Source: Salinimicrobium sp049687495
GTDB lineage: Bacteria > Bacteroidota > Bacteroidia > Flavobacteriales > Flavobacteriaceae
Length of the DNA stretch: 33,419 bases
NCBI GenBank assembly: GCA_049687495.1
Contig: JBAVJB010000172.1
Span: forward strand, 1-33,419
Direction: 5' to 3'
This document shows positions 7,848 through 15,355 of the stretch, one piece after another (position 1 is the stretch's first letter; each line of letters begins with the position of its first letter). The position numbers were made by a program, and so were the translations under genes. The notes under the pieces were generated by a model that saw only the letters and a list, made by a program, of their open reading frames with translations, made no database searches and was not told where the DNA came from.

Positions 7848-9113
7848 TTATTCTGTTCTTAAGGCATCAACGGGTTTAACTTTTATGGCATTCTGCGCCG
7901 GGATCATTCCCGCAAGCAATCCCGAAACCACCAGGATAGCGAGGGCGGTAAACACCACTCCCAAATTAACACTCGGGTTGGTGAACATCATTTCTGAAGT
8001 GTCCATTCCGCTAAGGAAATAATTGATAAGCGCGATAACGCCGGTGGCCAAAGCTATGCCGGCCATCCCTGAAATTATGGTTAGGAAAACAGATTCCGTC
8101 AGGATCTGCCCCCTTATAGCCCACGGAGTGGCGCCAAGGGCTCTTCTCACTCCAATCTCGTTTGTTCTTTCTTTTACTACAATCAGCATGATGTTGCTTA
8201 TCCCGATGATCCCCGACAGCAAAACCAGGATACCTACGAAGTAGGCAACTCCTTTAAGGGCGACAAAAAGCCCATTGATCTTGCTGAATTCCTGGTACAG
8301 GTCAAAGTTTCCAATCGCGCGCTCATCGTCGGGATGAATGGAATGCCTGCTTTTAATAACATCAAAGACCTGGCTCTTCAAATCGGTAATAGAAGAACCG
8401 TCTTCGGCAGTGATCGCCATCCAACCCACATCTTTGCCCCTGTTGAAGGCCTGTGAAAAAGCAGTGAAGGGTACATAGATCTCCTTTTGAGCCTCTTCCA
8501 CGTTTCCGTTATTATTGCCTTTCTTTTTGTAAGTACCAATTACCATAAAGTTCACCCCGCTGATCTTCAGGTAAGTCCCCAGCACTTCTTCCCCTTTCTC
8601 GTACATTTCCTTACGAACAGCTTCCCCAATGACCGCTACTTTCCTCTTCTCCTTTATATCGGAATAGTTGAGGAACCTTCCCGCAGTAATATCCATTGGC
8701 TGCTGCTCGATGATCTCGGGGTAATCGCCATACACATTATATGCTCCCGTGTTCAAACCACGGGTTACGTTGTTTGTTCCGCGGAAACCTCCTAACTGGT
8801 TTCTTGGAGAAACAAATCGAAGGTTGGGTACATTGTCCTTTATTGCGGTAACGTCATCTGTCTTGAAGCTGTACCTGCGGCCCTTCGGCAATCCTTTATA
8901 GGGCTTGGAAGTCACCTGGGTCCACATGAACATAGAATTGGTAGCCATGCCGCCAAATCCCTGCTTCACGCCATTCTCCAAACCTTTACCTGCGGCAAGC
9001 AGGATCACTAGGATGAAGATCCCCCACAACACCCCAAAAGCCGTAAGCAGCGTTCTAAACCAGTTGGCGCTTAAAGCTTCTAATATTTCATCCCAGTTGT
9101 CTTTGCTGAACAT
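7848..9113 (-). CDS. MacB/FtsX-type ABC transporter permease (downstream copy)
   Basis: 421 aa. One membrane helix near the N-terminus (TLLTAFGVLWGIFILVILLA) is followed by a periplasmic core domain of about 240 residues (MacB_PCD, PF12704) and three C-terminal helices forming the FtsX domain (PF02687), with the conserved cytoplasmic segment VKERTNEIGVRRALGA. This is the topology of MacB and LolC/E, where the pump performs mechanotransmission on periplasmic substrates. Unlike MacB no ATPase domain is fused; it is encoded separately at 10352. The gene starts one base after the stop of the paralogous permease. Cargo is unknown (lipoprotein, peptide, siderophore and small drug are all possible for the family). 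Confidence 0.92.
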   Translation of the reverse strand: MFSKDNWDEILEALSANWFRTLLTAFGVLWGIFILVILLAAGKGLENGVKQGFGGMATNSMFMWTQVTSKPYKGLPKGRRYSFKTDDVTAIKDNVPNLRFVSPRNQLGGFRGTNNVTRGLNTGAYNVYGDYPEIIEQQPMDITAGRFLNYSDIKEKRKVAVIGEAVRKEMYEKGEEVLGTYLKISGVNFMVIGTYKKKGNNNGNVEEAQKEIYVPFTAFSQAFNRGKDVGWMAITAEDGSSITDLKSQVFDVIKSRHSIHPDDERAIGNFDLYQEFSKINGLFVALKGVAYFVGILVLLSGIIGISNIMLIVVKERTNEIGVRRALGATPWAIRGQILTESVFLTIISGMAGIALATGVIALINYFLSGMDTSEMMFTNPSVNLGVVFTALAILVVSGLLAGMIPAQNAIKVKPVDALRTE

Positions 9114-9114
9114 G

Positions 9115-10359
9115 CTATTCGTCTCTAAGTGCTACAATTGGTTTAATACTGGCGGCCCTCCAGGCGGGGAAAAATCCGGCCAGGGCTCCTGCCACGATCA
9201 GGATGATCACCGTGGAAACCGCTACAGAAAAGTTCACGGTAGGGTTCGAGATGTATTCGGTTTCTATCATTGGCCCCACCAGCTCAAGCAAGGCAAGGCT
9301 GCTCACCAAACCAAGAAATCCTGCAATGGCAGTCACAAAAATAGATTCATGCAGCACCATCCATACGATAGACCAGGGTTCTGCCCCCAAAGCTTTTCTC
9401 ACTCCTATCTCACGGGTTCTTTCTTTTACAATGATCAACATGATATTACTCACGCCTACGATCCCGGCGATGATGGTACAAATACCAACACCCCAAAAGA
9501 AGAACTTGATCATGTCCATAAGATCATAGAACTTTTTGGCATTTTCGAGGGAGTTGTTAACGTTGATGGCGCGGTTATCTTCCGGCGCAACAATATGTCT
9601 CTCTTTAAGGTCCTGCTGCAGCTGAGTTGTGAAACGATTTGACGCAGCCAGCGCCTTTTCAAAATTTTCTTCCTGTGGCAGGGTAAAAGACATGTTAGAA
9701 ACAAAATCACCCCCGCCAAAAACTCTTTGTGCTGTTGTAAACGGCACATAAACCCGGGATTCTTCCCTTTCTCCACCGGGATCGGAAAAAACGCCAATTA
9801 TTTTAAAGTTGATATCGGAAACCTGCAGGTATTTCCCAATCGGATTTTTCCCTTTAAAAAGGTCATTTTTCACCTTGTTCCCTATCACTGCAACCTTTTC
9901 GTAACCCTCAACGTCAGTATAATTAAGATAACGGCCGTTGACCATGCTGCTATTCTCCAAAAACTGGTAATCTGGCCAAACGCCTTCTACGGAATAAGCT
10001 CCGGATTCTTTTCCGAAGTTGACAACCGCATTCCAGATACGGAAAACAGAGGACTTATATTCAAGCTCGTCCTTGTGCTTTCTGCGGGTCTCGTTAAAAT
10101 CCTGGTTTTTTAGCTGAATCCTTCGGCCGGGATTAAGGCCTTTAAACTCAACTGATGTGGTACCGGTCCAAACGAAGATCTCGTTGGCGGCATCTCTTTC
10201 GAACTGCTTGGCTACCCCGGTACGCATTCCTTCACCTATCCCCAGCAATACCACAAGGATAAAGATCCCCGAGGCTACCGAGAGGCCTGTAAGGAACGTC
10301 CGTAGTTTATTTTTACGAATCGTATCGAAGATCTCTTCCCAACGTTCAAGACTAAACAT
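9115..10359 (-). CDS. MacB/FtsX-type ABC transporter permease (upstream copy)
   Basis: 414 aa and a diverged paralogue of the next gene. It has an N-terminal helix (LRTFLTGLSVASGIFILVVLLG), a periplasmic MacB_PCD core of about 240 residues and an FtsX domain with three helices and the segment VKERTREIGVRKALGA. Its ATG overlaps the last codons of the ATPase gene by eight bases (ATGTTTAG), a classical translational coupling. Two different permease genes behind one ATPase gene suggest a heterodimeric transporter like LolCE, although two homodimers sharing the ATPase cannot be excluded. Confidence 0.92.
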   Translation of the reverse strand: MFSLERWEEIFDTIRKNKLRTFLTGLSVASGIFILVVLLGIGEGMRTGVAKQFERDAANEIFVWTGTTSVEFKGLNPGRRIQLKNQDFNETRRKHKDELEYKSSVFRIWNAVVNFGKESGAYSVEGVWPDYQFLENSSMVNGRYLNYTDVEGYEKVAVIGNKVKNDLFKGKNPIGKYLQVSDINFKIIGVFSDPGGEREESRVYVPFTTAQRVFGGGDFVSNMSFTLPQEENFEKALAASNRFTTQLQQDLKERHIVAPEDNRAINVNNSLENAKKFYDLMDMIKFFFWGVGICTIIAGIVGVSNIMLIIVKERTREIGVRKALGAEPWSIVWMVLHESIFVTAIAGFLGLVSSLALLELVGPMIETEYISNPTVNFSVAVSTVIILIVAGALAGFFPAWRAASIKPIVALRDE

Positions 10360-11053
10360 TCTGCAACGCTTTTACCTGCTCTACTTTTGAATCATCAATG
10401 ATCACCCCATCCTTGAGGTTCACAATGCGCTTGGTCATTTGTGCGATATCATTCTCATGTGTCACGATAAGAATGGTCCTGCCTTCTTCGTTGATCTTTT
10501 GAATTAGGTCCATCACCTCATACGAGGTTTTGGAATCAAGTGCTCCTGTAGGCTCATCTGCCAAAAGCACTTTTGGGTCACTCGCCAAAGCACGGGCAAT
10601 GGCCACCCTTTGTTTTTGCCCTCCCGAAAGTTCATTTGGATGGTGCTGCGCCCAAGGCTCCAGCCCTACTTTTTGCAGGTACGCCATGGCACGGTCCATT
10701 CTTTCCTTTCTCTTCATCCCCTGGTAGTACAGCGGCAAAGCAACATTGTCTAAAGCCGACTTATACCCGATAAGGTTAAAAGACTGAAAGATGAAACCCA
10801 GGAATTTATTTCGGTAACGGGCTGCGATCTTTTCGTTCAGGTTCTTGATGGGTACGCCGTCAAGGGTATAGGAACCCTCATCTGCCTCGTCCAGCATCCC
10901 CAGGATATTGAGCAGGGTTGATTTCCCCGAACCCGAAGAACCCATTATAGAAACCAGCTCCCCTTCAGCAACATTAAAATTGATTCCTTTTAGGACATGC
11001 AGGGAAGAATTTCCGGTCTTGTAAGATTTATGCAGATCTTTAATCTCTATCAT
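10352..11053 (-). CDS. ABC transporter ATP-binding protein (MacB/LolD type)
   Basis: 233 aa from the ATG at 11053 (MIEIKDLHKSY); an in-frame ATG at 11086 would add 11 residues not seen in this family. Walker A is GSSGSGKST (38-46), the Q-loop FQSF (about 89-92), the signature LSGGQ (142-146), Walker B VLLADE (162-167) and the switch His H199, so the ATPase should be active. The segment FQSFNLIGYKSALDNVALPL is typical of the MacB/LolD/FtsE subgroup. It is the first gene of the export operon and powers the two permeases that follow. The upstream 121 bases separate it from the oxidase cluster, but no clear promoter motif is visible there. Confidence 0.94.
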   Translation of the reverse strand: MIEIKDLHKSYKTGNSSLHVLKGINFNVAEGELVSIMGSSGSGKSTLLNILGMLDEADEGSYTLDGVPIKNLNEKIAARYRNKFLGFIFQSFNLIGYKSALDNVALPLYYQGMKRKERMDRAMAYLQKVGLEPWAQHHPNELSGGQKQRVAIARALASDPKVLLADEPTGALDSKTSYEVMDLIQKINEEGRTILIVTHENDIAQMTKRIVNLKDGVIIDDSKVEQVKALQNV

Positions 11054-11161
11054 CTCTGAAAAACTTTTTGGGCAGCTATAGCCCACCCATTAGACTTGCA
11101 AAACAGTTAAATGTTACATGGGGGACCAAAAAAAGTTAAAAGCCAAAGCTTTTCAGGAGGC

Positions 11162-11183
11162 AAAAAAGGCTTTTTCAGGCCTT
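11162..11183 (-). terminator. Weak candidate terminator at the end of the oxidase cluster
   Basis: On the minus strand a 5-bp stem AAGGC/GCCTT with an 8-base loop spans the stop codon of the small membrane protein and is followed by six T. It could partly separate the oxidase assembly genes from the export operon. The stem is short, so read-through is likely. Confidence 0.35.
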
Positions 11184-11399
11184 GCTTTTTCTTCGGGATC
11201 TCCAGATGGCATAGGCCACTCCCGCCATAAGCAGGTAAGGAAAAACCATAAGATACATGATACCTTCGTTGATACCTTCGGCCGTAGATTGAGAAGCTTC
11301 ACTTTCAAGAACAGCACGACACATGGCGCATTGTGCTTCAGCCTCGAAAGAAAGAAGCGAAAAAAACAATACTATGAGAACAACTTTGGTTTTCATCAT
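11175..11399 (-). CDS. Small secreted/membrane protein with CxxC motif, oxidase cluster
   Basis: 74 aa from the ATG at 11399, one base after the stop of the DUF420 gene (a second ATG follows directly at 11396). The N-terminus MKTKVVLIVLFFSLLSFEAEAQ is a signal peptide. The mature part starts with C-A-M-C (QCAMCRAVLESE), then a linker and one membrane helix (MYLMVFPYLLMAGVAYAIW) with a basic C-terminal tail (RRKSK). The CxxC would face the periplasm. I cannot name a family. Its place after SCO and DUF420 suggests a role in copper or heme handling for the oxidase, but that is inference. Confidence 0.8.
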   Translation of the reverse strand: MMKTKVVLIVLFFSLLSFEAEAQCAMCRAVLESEASQSTAEGINEGIMYLMVFPYLLMAGVAYAIWRSRRKSKA

Positions 11400-11400
11400 C

Positions 11401-11937
11401 TTAGTAATAAGGCGCCATAAAAACATACACCAGCACCCCGGTTATCGCCACATACAGCCAGATTGGAAAGGTATATCTCGCGATCTTCCTGTGTTTAGCC
11501 ACTTCGCCGGTAAGGCCGCGATACATGGTGAACAACACCAGAGGTACAATTATGGCCGACAGCAATATATGAGTGATCAAGATAAAGAAATAGATTGGAC
11601 GTAACAAGCCTTCACCACCAAAAGGCACGGGATCATTACTGATCTTGGAGATCACATAGCTCACCAGGAAAACCGCCGAAAGAAAAAATGCGGCGATCAT
11701 GGTATTGCGGTGCCATGTAAGCTGTTTTACCCTCATGAAATAATAGCCCAGAATAAGGAGCACTGCGGTGCAAAAATTTAGTATGGCGTGAAAAAGGGGA
11801 AAATTCCCCATCTCTACACCAAGGAAATTGTACCTCTCGGGAAGGTACATCAGGATCAACACCAGTACAGGAACCAAAAAGGAGATCCCAATAATAGTGG
11901 GCACCATAAACCTGTCTGTCTTTCTATACTCCATCAT
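11401..11937 (-). CDS. DUF420 / CtaM-like membrane protein (heme-copper oxidase assembly)
   Basis: 178 aa with five predicted membrane helices and conserved His residues (FPLFHAILNF, LTWHRNTMIAAFF, ITHILLSAIIVP), the pattern of the DUF420 family (PF04238). Family members such as CtaM of Firmicutes are needed for a functional heme-copper oxidase. Its ATG lies inside the 3' end of the SCO gene (14-base overlap), so the two are translationally coupled. That coupling fits a joint role in CuA or heme insertion. A second ATG three bases downstream could also serve as the start. Confidence 0.85.
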   Translation of the reverse strand: MMEYRKTDRFMVPTIIGISFLVPVLVLILMYLPERYNFLGVEMGNFPLFHAILNFCTAVLLILGYYFMRVKQLTWHRNTMIAAFFLSAVFLVSYVISKISNDPVPFGGEGLLRPIYFFILITHILLSAIIVPLVLFTMYRGLTGEVAKHRKIARYTFPIWLYVAITGVLVYVFMAPYY

Positions 11938-12664
11938 CTAATAAATTCTTTATATCCTGGATCAAAATATCGGTTTCAGGCTGCTCCTGCTCGGGACTGG
12001 TCACTGAACCTTCCTTTACAAAGCCCCTGTAATAAACAATTGGGTTACCAAATTCATCTTTTCGTGACCTGATGTAACCCTCCTTATCTACCAGGGCAAA
12101 ATAACCTGAATGCGCAAAGCCTCCGGGTACATTTGCATCTTCGCCTGCGTAAATATTGAAACCGCTGTTAGCAAGATCATATACTTCTGTTCCCTTACCG
12201 GTTAATAAATGCCAGTTTGGATGCTCTATGCCGTTATCTTCTGCATATTCCTGAAGCACCTGTGGCGTATCATGGGTAGGATCTATAGAGAAAGAAGCGA
12301 TTCCAAAGGCTTCTTCATTTTTAAATTCTTTTTGCACCTCCAGGAGATTTTCTTTCATGATAGGACAAATGGAGGGACAGGTAGAAAAGAAAAATTCCAC
12401 CACATAGATCTTGCCTTTGTAATCTTCATTGGTAATGGTATCGCCATGCTGATCAACAAATTCAAAAGGTGGTACCTTCTTGCGGCTGCCGCTAAGTTCA
12501 ATATAAGCCAAAGGTTGAGAAGCCGCAGCCCTGTCGGCACGCGTGTCTGACCTGTTGTCGTCTACAACCTCTTGCTGGCTTACCCTGTCTATGATCTCGG
12601 GAACTACTATGATTCCAAAAATGAGAATTATAAAGGATATTCCTATGTAAGAGTAATTTTTCAT
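11924..12664 (-). CDS. SCO family protein (SCO1/SenC), copper chaperone for cytochrome oxidase
   Basis: 246 aa from the ATG at 12664; an open frame extends upstream but lacks a signal-like start. An N-terminal membrane anchor (YSYIGISFIILIFGIIVVP) is followed by a thioredoxin-like domain with the copper motif C96-P-S-I-C100 and the metal-binding His H185 in FAHSGYFALVDKEG. SCO proteins deliver or reduce copper for the CuA site of subunit II. All key residues are present. The gene starts one base after the stop of the Cys-less gene upstream and overlaps the DUF420 gene downstream. Confidence 0.93.
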   Translation of the reverse strand: MKNYSYIGISFIILIFGIIVVPEIIDRVSQQEVVDDNRSDTRADRAAASQPLAYIELSGSRKKVPPFEFVDQHGDTITNEDYKGKIYVVEFFFSTCPSICPIMKENLLEVQKEFKNEEAFGIASFSIDPTHDTPQVLQEYAEDNGIEHPNWHLLTGKGTEVYDLANSGFNIYAGEDANVPGGFAHSGYFALVDKEGYIRSRKDEFGNPIVYYRGFVKEGSVTSPEQEQPETDILIQDIKNLLDDGV

Positions 12665-12665
12665 A

Positions 12666-13304
12666 TTACTTAACCTTATTATACTTCTTAAGCTCCAGCC
12701 TGTATTCTGCAAGGATCACCTTCACATCGTCGGTCATCTTGTTGTTGAGCACAGCAATTGAATTGGTGTCATAACCATAGAGTTTTTGGCCATCCTCGTC
12801 TTCTTCACGGCCACGCAGCTTTCCGGCCTTGTCAACGATAAAAGCCTTAGGAGAAGAAAGCTGTTCATCAAGCTCAAGCTTAGTGCCAAGACTGCCGTAA
12901 AGCTTCTTTATTTCCTCTTTTGTCCCGTAGACGAAACGCCACCTGGACAACTCAACTACTTCAGAAAGCTCTGTCTTCAACCGCTCCACTTCGGCCTGTG
13001 TACCTTCAGGAGCTACAAAGACAAAATGAAAATCCTTGAACTGGTGATAAGGCTTATAGATCTTTTCAGCTAAATGGTAAGCATTGGTAAGGTACTCGTA
13101 AGGGTGTTCTCCCGGAAATGCCAGAATAGTGATATTGTCGTCAAAGGACAGCTGTTCGTCTTCGGCAGTACTAAAATTTTCCAGGCCGTAAAGCTCATCC
13201 GTAAGAACAGGAAGACGGGCAAAATGATTCACTCCCGAAGCAAAGAAAAGATAAGCGACCAGCGGAAGTGCAAACAGAACAATTATGACAAATGCTTTCT
13301 TCAT
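12666..13304 (-). CDS. Cys-less thioredoxin-fold-like membrane-anchored protein, SCO neighbour
   Basis: 212 aa from the ATG at 13304 (MKKAFVIIVLFALPLVAYLFF, a signal anchor). The rest looks like a periplasmic alpha/beta domain: a strand NITILAFPG, a helix YEYLTNAYHLAEKIY, a strand FHFVFVAPEG and a late strand AFIVDKAGKLRG. The last one parallels FALVDKEGYIRS in the SCO protein next door. No cysteine is present, so it cannot bind copper through a CxxxC motif. I infer a diverged, structural or regulatory SCO-like protein of the oxidase assembly set; no characterised homologue is known to me. It is separated from the subunit IV gene by a terminator but is coupled to the SCO gene. Confidence 0.8.
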   Translation of the reverse strand: MKKAFVIIVLFALPLVAYLFFASGVNHFARLPVLTDELYGLENFSTAEDEQLSFDDNITILAFPGEHPYEYLTNAYHLAEKIYKPYHQFKDFHFVFVAPEGTQAEVERLKTELSEVVELSRWRFVYGTKEEIKKLYGSLGTKLELDEQLSSPKAFIVDKAGKLRGREEDEDGQKLYGYDTNSIAVLNNKMTDDVKVILAEYRLELKKYNKVK

Positions 13305-13315
13305 AAAAAGACGTG

Positions 13316-13323
13316 CAAAAATA
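13316..13323 (-). promoter_or_regulatory. Candidate -7 element (TATTTTTG) inside the terminator tail
   Basis: On the minus strand TATTTTTG matches the Bacteroidota -7 consensus TAnnTTTG and lies 12 bases before the ATG at 13304, overlapping the T-tract of the upstream terminator. No good -33 TTG is found at the normal distance. It could restart transcription of the SCO/DUF420 genes after the terminator. Confidence 0.35.
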
Positions 13324-13348
13324 AAAAAAGGCGGTCTTAAAACCGCCT
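13323..13348 (-). terminator. Intrinsic terminator after the oxidase subunit IV gene
   Basis: A 7-bp stem AGGCGGT (13329-13335) / ACCGCCT (13342-13348) with a 6-base loop is followed on the minus strand by a run of seven T. It lies 20 bases after the subunit IV stop and divides the structural genes from the assembly genes. Confidence 0.85.
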
Positions 13349-13367
13349 CTTTCAAATGTTTTAACTT

Positions 13368-13730
13368 TTAAAAGTCCCAGGCGACATGCCCCCTGTTCAA
13401 GACCTCGTGAATGTAATCACCTTCAGTCAAAAGAACAAAGACCAGATAAACTATTAGGAAGCCTGCAGTCCAAACCACAGCTCTACGCAATCCTTTTGTC
13501 TCTCCTTCCATGTGCATGAAGGCCCAAACAATATAGTAGGCTTTCACAATGGTTAGAACAATGAAGATCCAGTTGATCAACTTTAGACTAATGAAGTAAG
13601 TCAAAGTCAAGAACTCGGGTTTTACGATCCCCAGGATTACTTCTACAGTAGTGATCACAGAAAGGATCACAAAAACTGTCCAGATCCTTTTTGCGCTTGA
13701 TTCGTGGTGATGAGTTGTATCGTGTGCCAT
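13368..13730 (-). CDS. Cytochrome c oxidase subunit IV family protein
   Basis: 120 aa with three membrane helices (IWTVFVILSVITTVEVILGIV, LINWIFIVLTIVKAYYIVWAFM, VVWTAGFLIVYLVFVLL) after a His-rich N-terminus (HDTTHHHE). The central segment with a His (WAFMHMEGE) fits the prokaryotic COX4/CyoD-like family (PF03626), a small subunit that stabilises the oxidase. It starts 16 bases after the stop of the large subunit III gene. Subunits I and II are not in the window. Confidence 0.9.
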   Translation of the reverse strand: MAHDTTHHHESSAKRIWTVFVILSVITTVEVILGIVKPEFLTLTYFISLKLINWIFIVLTIVKAYYIVWAFMHMEGETKGLRRAVVWTAGFLIVYLVFVLLTEGDYIHEVLNRGHVAWDF

Positions 13731-13746
13731 TTTATTAATTTCTCAA

Positions 13747-14727
13747 TTATACCAAATAGAAGAATGTAAATACGAACACCCAGACAAGGTCTACAAAGTG
13801 CCAGTACAATCCTACTTTCTCCACCATTTCATAAGTACCCCTTCTTTCATAAGTTCCAAGAAGAACATTGAAGAAGATGATAATGTTTATCACAACCCCG
13901 GTAAACACGTGGAAACCGTGGAATCCTGTAATAAAGAAGAAGAAGTCGGCAAAAAGCCTGTTCCCGTATTCGTTATGGTGCAGGTTTGCTCCTTCTACCA
14001 CTCCAACAGCCTCACGTCTTAGCTTTTCAATAGACTGCTGTCTTGTAAGAACGATCTTCTCTCCGGTCTCGGTTAACTCCTGAGTACGGATAAGCAAACC
14101 AGGGTTAGCTTCAAAGCTCTCCACTACATCAGCAACCTGGTATTCAGGAAGACTGGCCCCGTCAAGGAACCAGATCCCGTTTGATCTTGCGTGTTCTGTT
14201 CTTTCCTGTGCAGAGGCTTCAACAAAAGAAGCCAGTGAAACCTGGTCCCCTTCGGTGTTTACTACCTGCAGGATGTTACCTCCCTTTGTTTCAATAGCAC
14301 CGTGACTACCCTCGATAAAATGTGTCCATTCCCAAGCCTGAGACCCAAGGAAGATCAAACCTCCAATGATCGTAAGCAGCAGGTAAGTAGTAACCTTTCC
14401 TTTCTTCATCTGTTTCCCTGCATCTACAGCCAATACCATAGTTACAGAAGAGAAGATAAGAATGAACGTCATAAGGGCCACATAATACATTGGCGCCTCT
14501 ACTCCATGCAGGAAGGGAAAGTGAGTGAAGACCTCATCTGCAATAGGCCAGGTATTTGAAAATTTGTATCTAGCAAAACCGTAAGACGCCAAAAAGCCGG
14601 AAAAGGTAAGCGCATCGGACAAAATGAAGAACCACATCATCATTTTCCCATAGCTCGCCTTTAGCGGTTCGTTTCCTCCGCCCCAGGTTTTTCCTTCAGT
14701 ACCTGTTCTAGTAACAGTAGCTTCCAT
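13747..14727 (-). CDS. Heme-copper oxidase subunit III, long form with hydrophilic insert
   Basis: 326 aa, well above the roughly 200 aa of compact subunit III proteins. Recognised segments are MWFFILSDALTFSGFLASYG, LGSQAWEWTHF (with the family Glu at E133), FFITGFHGFHVFTGVVIN and GLYWHFVDLVWVFVFTFFY. Between the helix ending at about 140 and the one starting at about 258 lies a hydrophilic insertion of about 115 residues rich in Glu, Ser and Thr, which should project from the membrane. Such long forms occur in Bacteroidota next to a short subunit III. The gene follows the short form with a 46-base gap. Confidence 0.92.
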   Translation of the reverse strand: MEATVTRTGTEGKTWGGGNEPLKASYGKMMMWFFILSDALTFSGFLASYGFARYKFSNTWPIADEVFTHFPFLHGVEAPMYYVALMTFILIFSSVTMVLAVDAGKQMKKGKVTTYLLLTIIGGLIFLGSQAWEWTHFIEGSHGAIETKGGNILQVVNTEGDQVSLASFVEASAQERTEHARSNGIWFLDGASLPEYQVADVVESFEANPGLLIRTQELTETGEKIVLTRQQSIEKLRREAVGVVEGANLHHNEYGNRLFADFFFFITGFHGFHVFTGVVINIIIFFNVLLGTYERRGTYEMVEKVGLYWHFVDLVWVFVFTFFYLV

Positions 14728-14773
14728 AGAAAGAATTTGAAATTTAAGTATTCGGCAAAAATAAGTATTTTAT

Positions 14774-15355
14774 TTATCTAAAGAAATATAAAAAGAAAAA
14801 CAGGTACAACCACAGCGCATCCACAAAGTGCCAATAAGTCGCACCCAACTCTAAGCCAAGGGTTTGACCGGGATAATACCGCTGTTTAAAATGCTTATAA
14901 ATTAGGACAAAAAGGACCACTATACCACCCAGCAGGTGGGCCAAATGCGCAATTACCACAATATAAATAAAAGAGGCAGTGACCGAACTTTCACTTCCGG
15001 TGAAGTAATAGCCGTTAGCTATAAGTTCACTAAACCCCTGGAACTGGAGAAAAATGAACGCTACCGCCAGGCCTAAAGTACCCAGTAAAAAAGCAGTCGC
15101 ATTCTTCCTGTTCTCCTTTTTTACGGCTTTTTCAGCAAGCACAATGCTTACACTGCTCAACACGATGCACAACGTACTGTACAAAAATGCCGTGGGCAGT
15201 TGAAGGTCTGAGATCCAGTCAGGACGGCTTTGACTTACAACGTAAGCGCTTGTAAGGCCGGCAAACATCATTGCCATGCTTATGATCCCAAACCAAAGCA
15301 TCATCTTCTTTGCCCTCGCATGTTTATACTGATCTGTTCCCTGTGTTAAATCCAT
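14774..15355 (-). CDS. Heme-copper oxidase subunit III, short form
   Basis: 193 aa with five membrane helices. Family marks are MMLWFGIISMAMMFAGLTSAY at the start, and ATYWHFVDALWLYLFFFLYF at the C-terminus. The ATG overlaps the end of cyoE by ten bases, so the two are coupled. It is a complete gene and not a duplication or frameshift of the long subunit III next to it. Having both forms in one cluster is typical of Flavobacteriia oxidase loci. The separate functions of the two are not established by the sequence. Confidence 0.92.
   Translation of the reverse strand: MDLTQGTDQYKHARAKKMMLWFGIISMAMMFAGLTSAYVVSQSRPDWISDLQLPTAFLYSTLCIVLSSVSIVLAEKAVKKENRKNATAFLLGTLGLAVAFIFLQFQGFSELIANGYYFTGSESSVTASFIYIVVIAHLAHLLGGIVVLFVLIYKHFKQRYYPGQTLGLELGATYWHFVDALWLYLFFFLYFFR

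Noticed and set aside
8905..9642. 245-codon plus-strand open frame across the two permease genes
   Set aside because: It is antisense to two well-supported permeases, and its composition is typical of shadow frames with no domain or start signal.
13747..15355. Two subunit III genes as one frameshifted gene or a recent duplication
   Set aside because: Both are complete with their own starts and C-terminal YWHFVD motifs, and their sequences are strongly diverged.
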